The position numbers and the translations under genes were made by a program. Shown piece after piece: positions 21,802 to 30,171 of a stretch of DNA of 31,232 bases. The DNA is from an uncultured Collinsella sp. (GTDB taxonomy: Bacteria > Actinomycetota > Coriobacteriia > Coriobacteriales > Coriobacteriaceae): positions 1 to 31,232 of the forward strand of contig CABQKL010000011.1 in assembly GCA_902464645.1 (NCBI GenBank), written 5' to 3'. Numbering within the stretch: position 1 is the stretch's first letter; each line of letters opens with the position of its first letter. A model generated the notes under the pieces. That model did no database searches, had not been told where the DNA came from, and saw nothing but the letters and a program-made list of their open reading frames with translations.

Positions 21802-22686
21802 ATGTCGGACGCACGCTCGCTGCGAAAACAGTTCAATCGCATGCTCGCCACGTTGCTGGTGGCGCTTGCTGCTGCCGGAGCTGTAACGTATGCCTGGTAC
21901 ATCTACAACGCCAACCGCCATATCACCGATGTCAAGATGGCCGCGGGTACGGGCGTGACCTTCCTCATCTCCAACGAGTACGACGGCGAATACAAAACCA
22001 ACGCTGGCCTGAGCTTTGCAGGTCTGCTCGATCCCGTCTCGACCGACAACGTGCTCAACGGCTTTCAAAAGGTAACGGGCTTTACCGGCGGAACCACGCA
22101 GGACTCTTTGTTTGCCAGCATGTTTGGCGCGGCTGAGCATTCCGACTACTACAAGACCTCTCTGTACCTGGCCACTAACTCGGCCGCAACCGACGTGTAC
22201 CTGTCGGGCATCGACTTTACCGAGCAGGATCCGGCAAAACCCATCTCCACCGCCCTGCGCGTGGGGCTGGTTGCCTATGCTCCAGGGCAGAGCGACACCG
22301 TTACGGGCCAGTACGTCTTTGAGGTCTCGGGCGAGCACAATTCCCAGGCGCGCTATAACACGCTCGATGGTAAGGACGCCGGCGAAAGCGAGCAGAACCA
22401 CCTGGTACTCGACAGCACCCGCTCCGATGGTGCCACGGTCCATTTTGACCAGCTGACCAGCGCAAACTTCTGCGACTACAACGAAGACACCGGCATCGTG
22501 AGTCTCAAGGAGGCCACGACCAAGATCTGCAGCTTGCCCGCCGCTGCCAAAGGCGCCGATCGTAGCACGCCCGTGCGTGTGGATGTATACGTGTGGCTGG
22601 AAGGCTGCGATCCCGACTGCACCAACAACCTGGTCGCCACCAGCTTGCAATCGCTGGCGCTGCGCTTTGCCGGCAAGCGTTCGTAA
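21802..22686 (+). CDS. SipW-type exported protein 1 of the export operon (294 aa)
   Basis: N-terminus MSDARSLRKQFNR (basic), hydrophobic core to about 28, then VTYAWYIYNANRH at 28-40 in place of A-T-Y-A-W-F. Mature part: LLDPVSTDNVLNGF (second family motif), VYLSGID, TALRVGLVAY (third motif) and YVWLEGCDPDCTNN (C-terminal signature with two Cys). Predicted to be cut after the hydrophobic core by a SipW-type peptidase and to act at the cell surface. GGGGGAGGGG lies just upstream of ATG. First gene of a tight plus-strand operon reaching 30875: gaps between its first four genes are 2-14 bases. Confidence 0.82.
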   Translation: MSDARSLRKQFNRMLATLLVALAAAGAVTYAWYIYNANRHITDVKMAAGTGVTFLISNEYDGEYKTNAGLSFAGLLDPVSTDNVLNGFQKVTGFTGGTTQDSLFASMFGAAEHSDYYKTSLYLATNSAATDVYLSGIDFTEQDPAKPISTALRVGLVAYAPGQSDTVTGQYVFEVSGEHNSQARYNTLDGKDAGESEQNHLVLDSTRSDGATVHFDQLTSANFCDYNEDTGIVSLKEATTKICSLPAAAKGADRSTPVRVDVYVWLEGCDPDCTNNLVATSLQSLALRFAGKRS

Positions 22687-22697
22687 GGGGGCTGGGT

Positions 22698-23534
22698 ATG
22701 AGTGCATCGAACATCAAAGACATCCTAAGCTCGCGCCGTCGCATGGTTGCCGCGGCCGCATGGATGTTGGTGCTGGTAGCCGCCCTGAGCGCCGCCACCT
22801 ACGCCTGGTTCAGCAACTCGCGCTACACCAACGTGACGCCCGTGGCGCACACGGTAAGCGACGAGGGTTCCGACCTGCAGATCGGCCTTTCGGCTAACGG
22901 GCCCTGGGACACAACGGCAACGCTTGCCGCGGCCGACAAGACGCTCTATCCCATCTCGACGGCAGACCTTTCCCGCTTTTGGCGTGGCACGTTCCAAAAC
23001 GCCGCGGGCATCACGACCAACTTTGCCGACTGCACCGCGCAGCTGGACGACTACGCTCTTTCGGGCACGCTGTACCTCAAGGGCAACGACAGCGCGCTCA
23101 ACGTGTATCTGTATCAGGGCCAGATGAGCGTGACGAGCGACCCGCAGCTGCTGGCCGCGCTGCGCCTGGGCCTGGTCATCACGACCCAGTCGGGCACGCA
23201 AACGCATATCTTTACCTGCGATGACCTAGGTAACACCGCTGGCGCTACCAGCAGACGCACTACGGCGCAAGACGGCGTGGTTGTGGCGGGCGGCGCTTCG
23301 GGCTGGGCCTACACCGCCGACCCTGCGCGCGCCATAAGCGCTTACAGTATGGACGGCGCCGGCGACACGCCCACGGCGCGCGCGGGCGCCACGCCCATCT
23401 GCACGCTGGCCGCCAACGAGGTGGCAAGCGCTCATTACGTTGTGTACATGGAAGGCTGCGACGCTAATTGCATCGACGAGGCCCAGGCCCGCGATGTGGT
23501 ACTGCAGCTTGCCTTTGCCGCGGCCAAGGCATAG
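22698..23534 (+). CDS. SipW-type exported protein 2 of the export operon (278 aa)
   Basis: Signal region has SSRRR at 11-15, a hydrophobic core, and ATYAWFSNSR at 33-42, a textbook SipW-type export motif. The mature part has LYPISTADLSRFW (second family motif), ALRLGLVITT (third) and VVYMEGCDANCID (C-terminal signature, with Tyr for Trp and two Cys). Four further Cys lie in the mature part (FADC, FTC, PICTL, among others). Starts 11 bases after the preceding stop behind GGGGG. Likely a minor or specialised surface subunit; the role of each paralogue cannot be separated from sequence alone. Confidence 0.82.
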   Translation: MSASNIKDILSSRRRMVAAAAWMLVLVAALSAATYAWFSNSRYTNVTPVAHTVSDEGSDLQIGLSANGPWDTTATLAAADKTLYPISTADLSRFWRGTFQNAAGITTNFADCTAQLDDYALSGTLYLKGNDSALNVYLYQGQMSVTSDPQLLAALRLGLVITTQSGTQTHIFTCDDLGNTAGATSRRTTAQDGVVVAGGASGWAYTADPARAISAYSMDGAGDTPTARAGATPICTLAANEVASAHYVVYMEGCDANCIDEAQARDVVLQLAFAAAKA

Positions 23535-23548
23535 GGGGGGCGAGCTAA

Positions 23549-24529
23549 ATGCACAAGAATAAGCACATGCAGGTAGGCGCCAGCGAGTCCGCGGGCGCAA
23601 CCCCGGGGACCGCACCCGCCGCTGCCGCCGAGCGCGCTGTGGGTTCGGACTCTGACACCCGCCGCCACGCCCACCGCGCGCGTGCCTACATCGCGCTCGT
23701 CATGGTGGCACTCGCCGCCACGCTGGGCGCCGCGACCTACGCTTGGTTCACGAACAACATGAAGGTCAACACCAACTCGGTGAGCGTGCACAGCGACACG
23801 TCCAAGCTGGTGCTGGAGCTGGGCGATGCCGACCGCGGCAGCTGGTCGCAGCAGGGCGACGTTTCCCTAGCTTCTATCGCGACCGGCGCCGTGACGCTCT
23901 ACCCGGTCTCGACCTTCGATCTCAACGGCTTTGCTGCCTGTGCGCAAAACAACTCTGCCGGCGATGCCACAGTGTTTGAGCAGGCAAAAGACAACGGCTC
24001 CGCCTTCTACCACGGTTGGATCGACCTGCGCTCCACCATTACCGGAACGGGCGCCAGCAAAGTAAGGGGCAAGGTCAACCTGTATCTGGCCGAATCGCTG
24101 GTCCCGCAGGGTGCCGATGCCGAGCTGCTGCGCGCAGCCCGCGTGGGCATCAAGATTTCGAGCGGCAACCAGGTGCTTGCCACCAACATTTTTGAGCTCG
24201 ACAGCTCTGATAGCGGCCATCGCGACGAGCATCCCGCGACCGCGCCTTCGGGCCTGGCGGGCTACACCGAGGGCATGCTTCTGGGTTGGCAAAACGGCCA
24301 GCTTGCTTGCGGTGCCAACGTAACGCAGGACCCAGCCGCCTTTACGCTGGACACGAGCGAGACGGCCGCGCGTCCGCAAAACGCGCTTGCCACGCTTGGG
24401 CTTGGCCAGACCTATCGTTTGGATATCTATTACTACATCGAGGGCACCGATCCCGATAGCGCCGACTATCTCTATCAGGATCCGGGCACCTTGCACCTGG
24501 CGCTCTTTGCGACCTTGGACGGTGAGTAG
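23549..24529 (+). CDS. SipW-type exported protein 3 of the export operon (326 aa)
   Basis: Unlike its relatives it has a 45-residue cytoplasmic extension (Ala/Gly/Pro-rich, then RRHAHRAR) before the hydrophobic core (47-60) and ATYAWFTNN at 62-70. Mature part: LYPVSTFDLNGF (second family motif), AARVGIKISS (third) and YYIEGTDPDSADY, where the signature's Trp is Tyr and its Cys is Ser. Disulphide or metal chemistry at that point is therefore lost. Ribosome-binding site GGGGGGCGAG. The next gene starts two bases after its stop. Confidence 0.82.
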   Translation: MHKNKHMQVGASESAGATPGTAPAAAAERAVGSDSDTRRHAHRARAYIALVMVALAATLGAATYAWFTNNMKVNTNSVSVHSDTSKLVLELGDADRGSWSQQGDVSLASIATGAVTLYPVSTFDLNGFAACAQNNSAGDATVFEQAKDNGSAFYHGWIDLRSTITGTGASKVRGKVNLYLAESLVPQGADAELLRAARVGIKISSGNQVLATNIFELDSSDSGHRDEHPATAPSGLAGYTEGMLLGWQNGQLACGANVTQDPAAFTLDTSETAARPQNALATLGLGQTYRLDIYYYIEGTDPDSADYLYQDPGTLHLALFATLDGE

Positions 24530-24531
24530 CA

Positions 24532-25359
24532 ATGGCACGCGTTGAATCAGACGACCGCCGCTCGGCTACCGGCGACCGCCGTCCAGTCGCCGCCACCGGC
24601 AAGCCCAACGCCGCCGCGCCCACCGACACCGATCTGCGCCGCAAGCTCACCACAACCGTGGTGTTGGTGCTGTTTGCGCTGGTGGCGATAGCCATGGCAA
24701 CGTTCGCCTGGTTCTCCATCGCCGATAGCGCCAAAACCCGCATGCTCATGATCGACGCCAACGCCGATGGCTCGCTGCGCTTTGACCTGGACGAACACGC
24801 CACATTCGACGAATACGTGCACAGCCTGGGCTTCGATCAGATCTCGGCGCGCATCGCTAGCGAAAAGGGCGTGGACATCGATGCGTCCAAGCTCAAGCCC
24901 GTCACCACGAGCGACTACCAGACCTTCACCTTCGAAGACGGCTCCACTGCCGATCCCGCCACCGGCGCCTACCTGGAGTTCACGCTGCATTTTATGGGCA
25001 GCACGGACCTGCGCGTGCGCCTGACCGGGCAGGATGGCGACGGCGGCGTGTCCGGCACGCGGTTTAGCTCCGACACGCAGGGCATGGCCAGCGCCATGCG
25101 CATGAGCTTTACCGCCGACGGTCATACCTGGGTCTACAACCCCAACGGGGGTGGGGGCTCATCCGGCGCGGCCACCGTCTTTGGGCTCGGCTCGGGCGAG
25201 GCGACCGCGGCCAGCGATATGTTCGACCTGATAAAAGATACGGACAAGCCGGTAACCGTTCGCATATGGCTCGAGGGAACGGACCCAAATTGCACTAATA
25301 TGCTAAAGGGAGCTAACTATTCGGTTTCGATGCGCTTTGAGGGCATCGAGGAACAGTGA
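24532..25359 (+). CDS. SipW-type exported protein 4 of the export operon (275 aa)
   Basis: A 38-residue hydrophilic extension (RVESDDRRSATGDRR, later DLRRK) precedes a hydrophobic core (40-57) and ATFAWFSIAD at 56-65. The mature part has LKPVTTSDYQTF (second family motif), AMRMSFTADG (third) and RIWLEGTDPNCTNM (full C-terminal signature with the only Cys of the mature protein). A Gly/Ser run (NPNGGGGSSG) is a likely flexible loop. Translation is probably coupled to the preceding gene, two bases away. The signal peptidase gene follows 59 bases later. Confidence 0.82.
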   Translation: MARVESDDRRSATGDRRPVAATGKPNAAAPTDTDLRRKLTTTVVLVLFALVAIAMATFAWFSIADSAKTRMLMIDANADGSLRFDLDEHATFDEYVHSLGFDQISARIASEKGVDIDASKLKPVTTSDYQTFTFEDGSTADPATGAYLEFTLHFMGSTDLRVRLTGQDGDGGVSGTRFSSDTQGMASAMRMSFTADGHTWVYNPNGGGGSSGAATVFGLGSGEATAASDMFDLIKDTDKPVTVRIWLEGTDPNCTNMLKGANYSVSMRFEGIEEQ

Positions 25360-25418
25360 TACGCACGGCGGCCACCGGGCCGCGAACGACCTAGACAGAC
25401 ACGGTAGTAAGGGACATC

Positions 25419-26168
25419 ATGCAATCTGTTAAAAAAGTCGCATCCATCGCGCTGAGCGTCGTCATGTGGATCATCATCCTGGTGGCGGCCCTGTATGCGT
25501 TTACCACGCTCGCCACGCACGAGGACGGCAGCGTCTCTGACATCGCCGGCTTCACCCCGCTCGCCGTGCAGTCCGACTCCATGGCGCCCACGTTTAACAA
25601 GGGCGACCTCATCATCATCAAAAAGTGCGACACCTCCAAGCTCGAGGTGGGCGACATCGTGACGTTCCATACCATCATCGACAACGAGTACGCGCTCAAC
25701 ACGCACCGCATCGCCGCCATCGACGAGGTCAACGGCATGCGCAGCTTTACCACCAAGGGCGACAACAACGACGTGGCCGATACGCACATCATCAGCGACG
25801 GCGACATCGTGGGCAAGTACCTGTTCGCGCTGCCGCAGATGGGCAAGGTCATGGACTTACTGTCCAGCTCCATGGGCTTCCTCATTGTGATCGTGCTGCC
25901 CATGCTGCTGTTCTTTATCTACCAGGTGTATCACCTCATCGTGGTGGGCATGAACCTCAAGCGCGCTATGGCCGAGGAAGACCGCCTGGCCGCCGCGGCT
26001 GCCATCGTGGATGCCGAGGGCAAGGGCGACACCGCAACTGTCACGGCCGATAACGCCGCCGAGCAGCTCGCCCAGGCCGAGGCCAAGCTCGAGGAAGCCC
26101 GTCGTCTGAAGGCCGAGGCCGAGGCGGCGATGAACGCAAACAAGCAGGAGGACAGCGACAGTGAGTGA
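25419..26168 (+). CDS. Signal peptidase I, SipW/ER type (Ser-His), with coiled-coil tail
   Basis: 249 residues. Membrane helix about 8-30; external catalytic domain with Ser54 (QSDSMAPTF), His96 (LNTHRI) where bacterial LepB-type enzymes have Lys, and box E TKGDNNDVAD with Asp115 and Asp121; second membrane helix about 153-178. The Ser-His dyad defines the SipW/ER/archaeal class that processes TasA-like proteins, so the four preceding proteins are the natural substrates. The 70-residue cytoplasmic tail, rich in Ala, Glu and Lys (AEAKLEEARRLKAEAEAA), looks like a coiled coil and is not part of the usual enzyme. AAGGGAC sets ATG 25419. Its last 8 bases overlap the ATPase gene. Confidence 0.9.
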   Translation: MQSVKKVASIALSVVMWIIILVAALYAFTTLATHEDGSVSDIAGFTPLAVQSDSMAPTFNKGDLIIIKKCDTSKLEVGDIVTFHTIIDNEYALNTHRIAAIDEVNGMRSFTTKGDNNDVADTHIISDGDIVGKYLFALPQMGKVMDLLSSSMGFLIVIVLPMLLFFIYQVYHLIVVGMNLKRAMAEEDRLAAAAAIVDAEGKGDTATVTADNAAEQLAQAEAKLEEARRLKAEAEAAMNANKQEDSDSE

Positions 26169-27858
26169 GTTTCTGGGATTTGCCTGGGAGCTGCTGGCAA
26201 AGGTCGTCTACAACGTCGTTGCCGTCGTGAGCTCCCTCCTTAATCTGCTGGTGTTTGGCTGGGTTGAGTACTTCAGCATCTTTATGACCTACTTCACCAC
26301 GTTTAACCTGGTGGGCAAGATCGGCGCGGTCATTCTGTTTGCCATGCTCATCGCGGTCCCCGTGCTGATCGTGGCCATTCTGGTTCACCGCTACCGCATC
26401 AACCGCCGCCTGCATCGCGACGACACGTCCAACAAGGCACTCTATCGCGAGATCGGCCGCCTGAACAAGCAGGTGCTCGACCTCATGGACGAGAAGAACA
26501 AGCTGCTGGCGCTCAAGGTCAATGCCATGGGCGGCACCAAGCAGATTCCGTACGTGGGCGCCTCTGCCCTGGCCGACGATCACCTGCCCACGGTGGGCAA
26601 CGTGGTGGGCGCCGCTGTGGGCGCCGGTGCGCCTGCGGGCGAGGGCGCCACGGCTGCCGTGGTGTCGGGCAACGCGTCGCTCGCGCTCGATGGCGATGGC
26701 GTCAAGGATGCCGCGGCCGCCATGGCCAAGGCCACCGTCGAGGCCAAGACCCTTGCCGAGGAAAAAGAGATCGCCCAGGCCAACCGCTTCCCCAAGCTGT
26801 CCCTTGTGGACCTTAAGTACCGCGACTGGGAGCCCCCGGTCTACGACGATGCCATCTCGCTGGAGGACTTTGTCGACAGCTTCCGCGCGTTCGCCTGCAG
26901 CCAGATGAAGCTCTACTACACGCCCGAGGTCATCCGCCGCTTTGTGGCCGGCATGGCCGCCTCCAAGCTGCTGATTCTGGAGGGCATTTCGGGTACCGGT
27001 AAGACGTCGCTGCCCTACAGCTTTAGCCGCTATCTGGACAACCCCGCAACCATCGTGTCGGTGCAGCCGAGTTTTCGCGATCGCACCGAGGTGCTGGGCT
27101 ACTTCAACGAGTTTTCCAAGCGCTTTAACGAGACAGAGTTCCTCCGTGCCGTGTACGAGGCGGGGCTGCGCCAGGACCCGTCCATGATCGTGCTCGACGA
27201 GATGAACCTCGCCCGCGTGGAGTACTACTTTGCCGAGATCCTGTCGGTGCTCGAGATGCCCAGCCACGACGAGTGGGTGCTCGACCTGGTGCCTACCCAG
27301 TGGGCCGCCGACCCCAAGGGTCTGCACGACGGAAAGCTCACCATTCCCGACAGCCTGTGGTTTATCGGCACGGCCAACAACGACGACTCTACCTTTACCA
27401 TCACGGACAAGGTGTACGACCGCGCGATTCCCATCGAGCTCAACGAGCGCGCCGACGCGTTTGAGTGCGAGCCGCACGAGCGCGTGCACGTGACGGCCGA
27501 CCACCTGCAGTATCTGTTCCAGAAGGCCAAGGTCGAGTACGTGATCGATGACGATCTGCTCGAGAAGATGCACAAGCTGGACCAGTACCTGCAGACCCGC
27601 TTTAAGCTGGCCTTTGGCAACCGTATCATCAAGCAGATGTACGACTTTATCCCCGTGTACGTGGCGTGCGGCGGCACCGAGTTGGGCGGCATGGACTACA
27701 TCATCGCCCGCAAGGTGCTCAAGAAGTTTGAGTCCATGAACGTGAGCTTTGTGCGCGACGAGATGAAGGGCCTGATCGAGTACATCGAGAAGACCTTTGG
27801 CGAGGGCGGCCTGCCCGATTCCGTCATGTATCTGCAGCGGATCCAGAACTTCTACTAA
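26161..27858 (+). CDS. Membrane-anchored McrB-type AAA+ ATPase
   Basis: 565 residues. Two or three membrane helices (about 7-33, 38-50 and 54-76), then a basic/coiled linker (78-120), a low-complexity Ala/Gly region (145-200), and an AAA+ domain. The latter has Walker A GISGTGKT at 275-282, Walker B MIVLDEMN at 342-349 with the LARVEYYFAE that marks McrB-like ATPases, and sensor GTANNDDS at 403-410 with Arg421 downstream. McrB proteins are normally GTP/ATP motors of restriction complexes without membrane anchors and with an N-terminal DNA-binding domain; neither feature fits restriction here. GTG start at 26161 behind AGGAGG, overlapping the signal peptidase gene by 8 bases, so co-translated. 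I infer an energy-coupling role in export or assembly. Confidence 0.85.
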   Translation: MSEFLGFAWELLAKVVYNVVAVVSSLLNLLVFGWVEYFSIFMTYFTTFNLVGKIGAVILFAMLIAVPVLIVAILVHRYRINRRLHRDDTSNKALYREIGRLNKQVLDLMDEKNKLLALKVNAMGGTKQIPYVGASALADDHLPTVGNVVGAAVGAGAPAGEGATAAVVSGNASLALDGDGVKDAAAAMAKATVEAKTLAEEKEIAQANRFPKLSLVDLKYRDWEPPVYDDAISLEDFVDSFRAFACSQMKLYYTPEVIRRFVAGMAASKLLILEGISGTGKTSLPYSFSRYLDNPATIVSVQPSFRDRTEVLGYFNEFSKRFNETEFLRAVYEAGLRQDPSMIVLDEMNLARVEYYFAEILSVLEMPSHDEWVLDLVPTQWAADPKGLHDGKLTIPDSLWFIGTANNDDSTFTITDKVYDRAIPIELNERADAFECEPHERVHVTADHLQYLFQKAKVEYVIDDDLLEKMHKLDQYLQTRFKLAFGNRIIKQMYDFIPVYVACGGTELGGMDYIIARKVLKKFESMNVSFVRDEMKGLIEYIEKTFGEGGLPDSVMYLQRIQNFY

Positions 27859-27870
27859 TGCCGTAAGCGC

Positions 27871-27926
27871 GGGGCGTGGGACAAGACAATCAGTAGCGTT
27901 TGCCCAGTGTGGTGTCGTCACGCCCC
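27871..27926 (+). other. Inverted repeat inside the export operon
   Basis: GGGGCGTG (27871-27878) and its exact complement CACGCCCC (27919-27926) bracket about 40 bases in the 99-base gap between the ATPase and the coiled-coil gene. No T-run follows, so it is not an ordinary terminator. It may stabilise or process the mRNA. Confidence 0.35.
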
Positions 27927-27957
27927 TTACCGATCGATCCAACCTATGGAGTAACCC

Positions 27958-30171
27958 ATGTCCGAGACCATTCAGGACCTCTATACCAGCTTCTCCGAGC
28001 AAATGGAGCCTATCCAGGAGGACAGCCGCTACTTCCGTTATCTGTTTGAGATGGCGCAGGCCTCGGGCACCACGATCGAGCAACAGCGCGAGGAGCTCGT
28101 CAAAGTGGTGGACGAGGAGTGGATCAGCATGATCGAGGACTCGCTCGACGCCATTAACACCATCATCGAAAATCCGCGCCGCTTTATCACCACCGAGGAA
28201 GAGGTGGTGCCGGTCTCGCTCGCCAAAAAGATCAGTGCCGACAGCGTCCGTCACCTGAGCCAGAACACGCAGTTTTTGGCTCCGAGCGACGATGGCGGCG
28301 TCCATCCCACGCGCATCCTCAACGTCAGTACCGTCGAGACGTACGACCTGTACGAGAACCGCTTTATCTACCACCTGATTCAGCGCCTGCTGACGTTTGT
28401 AGACAAGCGTACCGACGTGATCTTTTGGTCGACGGGCAACGAGATCCGCAACCGCTTTAAGATGCACAGCAAGATCGACGACGCGTACGAGGAGATTGAG
28501 TACAACGTCGAGATGACGGTCAAGAACCGCCAGAGCTTTGCCGAGAACGATGCCGACAATATGGACGTCTTTATGCGCATCGACCGCGTGCGCCGTCTGG
28601 TCATGGCGCTGCGTGGCGCGTCGTTCTGCCAGATCATGAACGGGTGCAGCGCGGTCCGCAGCCCCATTCAGCGCACCAACCTCATCATGAAGGACCCCAA
28701 CTACCGCAAGTGCTACCAGCTGTGGCAGTTTATGGAGCGCTACGACAAGGTGGGCTACAACATCGACGTGCAGCAGCAGGCGCTGGCGTTCGATGACGAG
28801 TACATGGTGCAGATGTACACCAACCTCATCAACAACTACACCGTCTTTAAGAGCCTGACCGACGACGAGCGCAACCTGCAGGAGCTCGAGAGCGTGCATC
28901 CCGAGCCGGTGGCGCCCAAGTTTATTAAGGAGATTAAGGAGGTGCAGGTCGATAGCCCCGACCTGCCTGATGTCGAGGTCCGTCGCGTGTTTGTGGAGGA
29001 GGTCACGCAGGCCCAGCTCGATGCCGAGCAGGCGCTGGCCGAGGCCCGCGAGCAGATCGAGGAGCTGCAGGGACAGCTGAAGTCCTGGAAGGTGCAGGCG
29101 CACGCGCTGACCGATGAGCGCGACGACCTGGCCGACGAGCTGGACGAGGCTAAGACGCGTGAGCTGGCATTGACACAGCGCGCACAGATTGCCGAGGCCG
29201 ATGTCGAGGAACTGCGCGCCTCGCTGGAGGATGTCGAGGCCGGCAAGAAGGCTGCCGAGGATGCTGTGGCAGAGGCACGCTCGACCGCGGCGGCGCAGCT
29301 TGAGCAGATGCGCGCCGATGCCGATGCCAAGATTGCAGCTGCCGAGCAGACGGCCGCCGAGCAGGTCGCGCAGGTCAAGAGCGAATCCGCCGCGGCCCTG
29401 GCCACCAAGACGACGGCCGATGCCGCCGAGCTGCAAGCCACCAAGGACGCCGCCGCGGCTGAGCTTGCCGGCGTGCGCGAGGCATCTGCCAAGGAGGTGG
29501 CCGAGCTGCATGCCAAGCTGGACGCCGCCCAGCTGCAGATCGAGGAAGTGCAGCTGACGGCCGAGCGCGATGCCCGTGCCGCGGCCGAGGCGGCCGACGC
29601 CGCTGCTGCTGTGGCGGAGCAGAAGCTCGCCGATACCGTTGCCGCGGCCGAGGAGAAGGTTTCCGCTGCTCAGCAGGCAGCCGATGCCGCGATCGATGCC
29701 GCCCGTGCGGCCGCCGACTCTGCTGTGGAGCAGGCTACGGTGGACGCCAGCGAGAAGGTCGCCGCAGCCGCTGCCGAGCGCGATGCTGCCACGCGTGCCG
29801 CCGAGGAGGCCCGTGCCGACGCCGACGCGCGCATCGCCGCAGCCGAGCTTAAAGCAGAGGAGCGCATCGAGCAGGAACTCGCCGCCGCCAAGGCTGCGCA
29901 CGAGCGCGAGCTCGAGACCGCCCGAGCCGAGATGCAGCAGCGCTTGGACTCGTTGGCGCACGAGCTGGAACAGGCCGAACGCAATCGCGAGCGTGCCGAG
30001 CGCCGCGCCGAGGGCAACAGCCTGTCGCGCTATCTGCTGGCTCGTCTGCGCGGCGAGGCTGGCGAGGGCGTGGCCGCCGCGCCTGACGAGGATGGCGCTT
30101 CTGCGGCGGATGCCACCGAGGCCGAGGTCGCTGCCGACCCCGAGACTTCCGCAAAGGACGTCGACAAGTGA
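27958..30171 (+). CDS. DUF2357-like protein with long C-terminal coiled coil
   Basis: 737 residues, no signal peptide or membrane helix, so cytoplasmic. The N-terminal 310 residues contain TYDLYENRFIYHLIQRLL (128-145) and QRTNLIMKDPNYRKCYQLW (238-256). These are patterns I associate with DUF2357/DUF524, the family usually encoded next to McrB-like ATPases in McrC position. From about 350 to 690 it is an uninterrupted Ala/Glu/Asp-rich coiled coil with heptad-like spacing and almost no Pro or Gly. The usual McrC-type PD-(D/E)XK nuclease motif is not visible. Start behind GGAG; the stop overlaps the next ATG (TGATG). Likely partner of the AAA+ protein; a scaffold is inferred. Confidence 0.72.
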   Translation: MSETIQDLYTSFSEQMEPIQEDSRYFRYLFEMAQASGTTIEQQREELVKVVDEEWISMIEDSLDAINTIIENPRRFITTEEEVVPVSLAKKISADSVRHLSQNTQFLAPSDDGGVHPTRILNVSTVETYDLYENRFIYHLIQRLLTFVDKRTDVIFWSTGNEIRNRFKMHSKIDDAYEEIEYNVEMTVKNRQSFAENDADNMDVFMRIDRVRRLVMALRGASFCQIMNGCSAVRSPIQRTNLIMKDPNYRKCYQLWQFMERYDKVGYNIDVQQQALAFDDEYMVQMYTNLINNYTVFKSLTDDERNLQELESVHPEPVAPKFIKEIKEVQVDSPDLPDVEVRRVFVEEVTQAQLDAEQALAEAREQIEELQGQLKSWKVQAHALTDERDDLADELDEAKTRELALTQRAQIAEADVEELRASLEDVEAGKKAAEDAVAEARSTAAAQLEQMRADADAKIAAAEQTAAEQVAQVKSESAAALATKTTADAAELQATKDAAAAELAGVREASAKEVAELHAKLDAAQLQIEEVQLTAERDARAAAEAADAAAAVAEQKLADTVAAAEEKVSAAQQAADAAIDAARAAADSAVEQATVDASEKVAAAAAERDAATRAAEEARADADARIAAAELKAEERIEQELAAAKAAHERELETARAEMQQRLDSLAHELEQAERNRERAERRAEGNSLSRYLLARLRGEAGEGVAAAPDEDGASAADATEAEVAADPETSAKDVDK

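Noticed and set aside
26041..29961. Open frame of about 1300 codons on the minus strand opposite the ATPase and coiled-coil genes
   Set aside because: It is the antisense shadow expected from strongly GC-biased codons on the plus strand. The plus-strand proteins have clear motifs and starts; the antisense product is low-complexity His/Leu/Val sequence with no recognisable domain.
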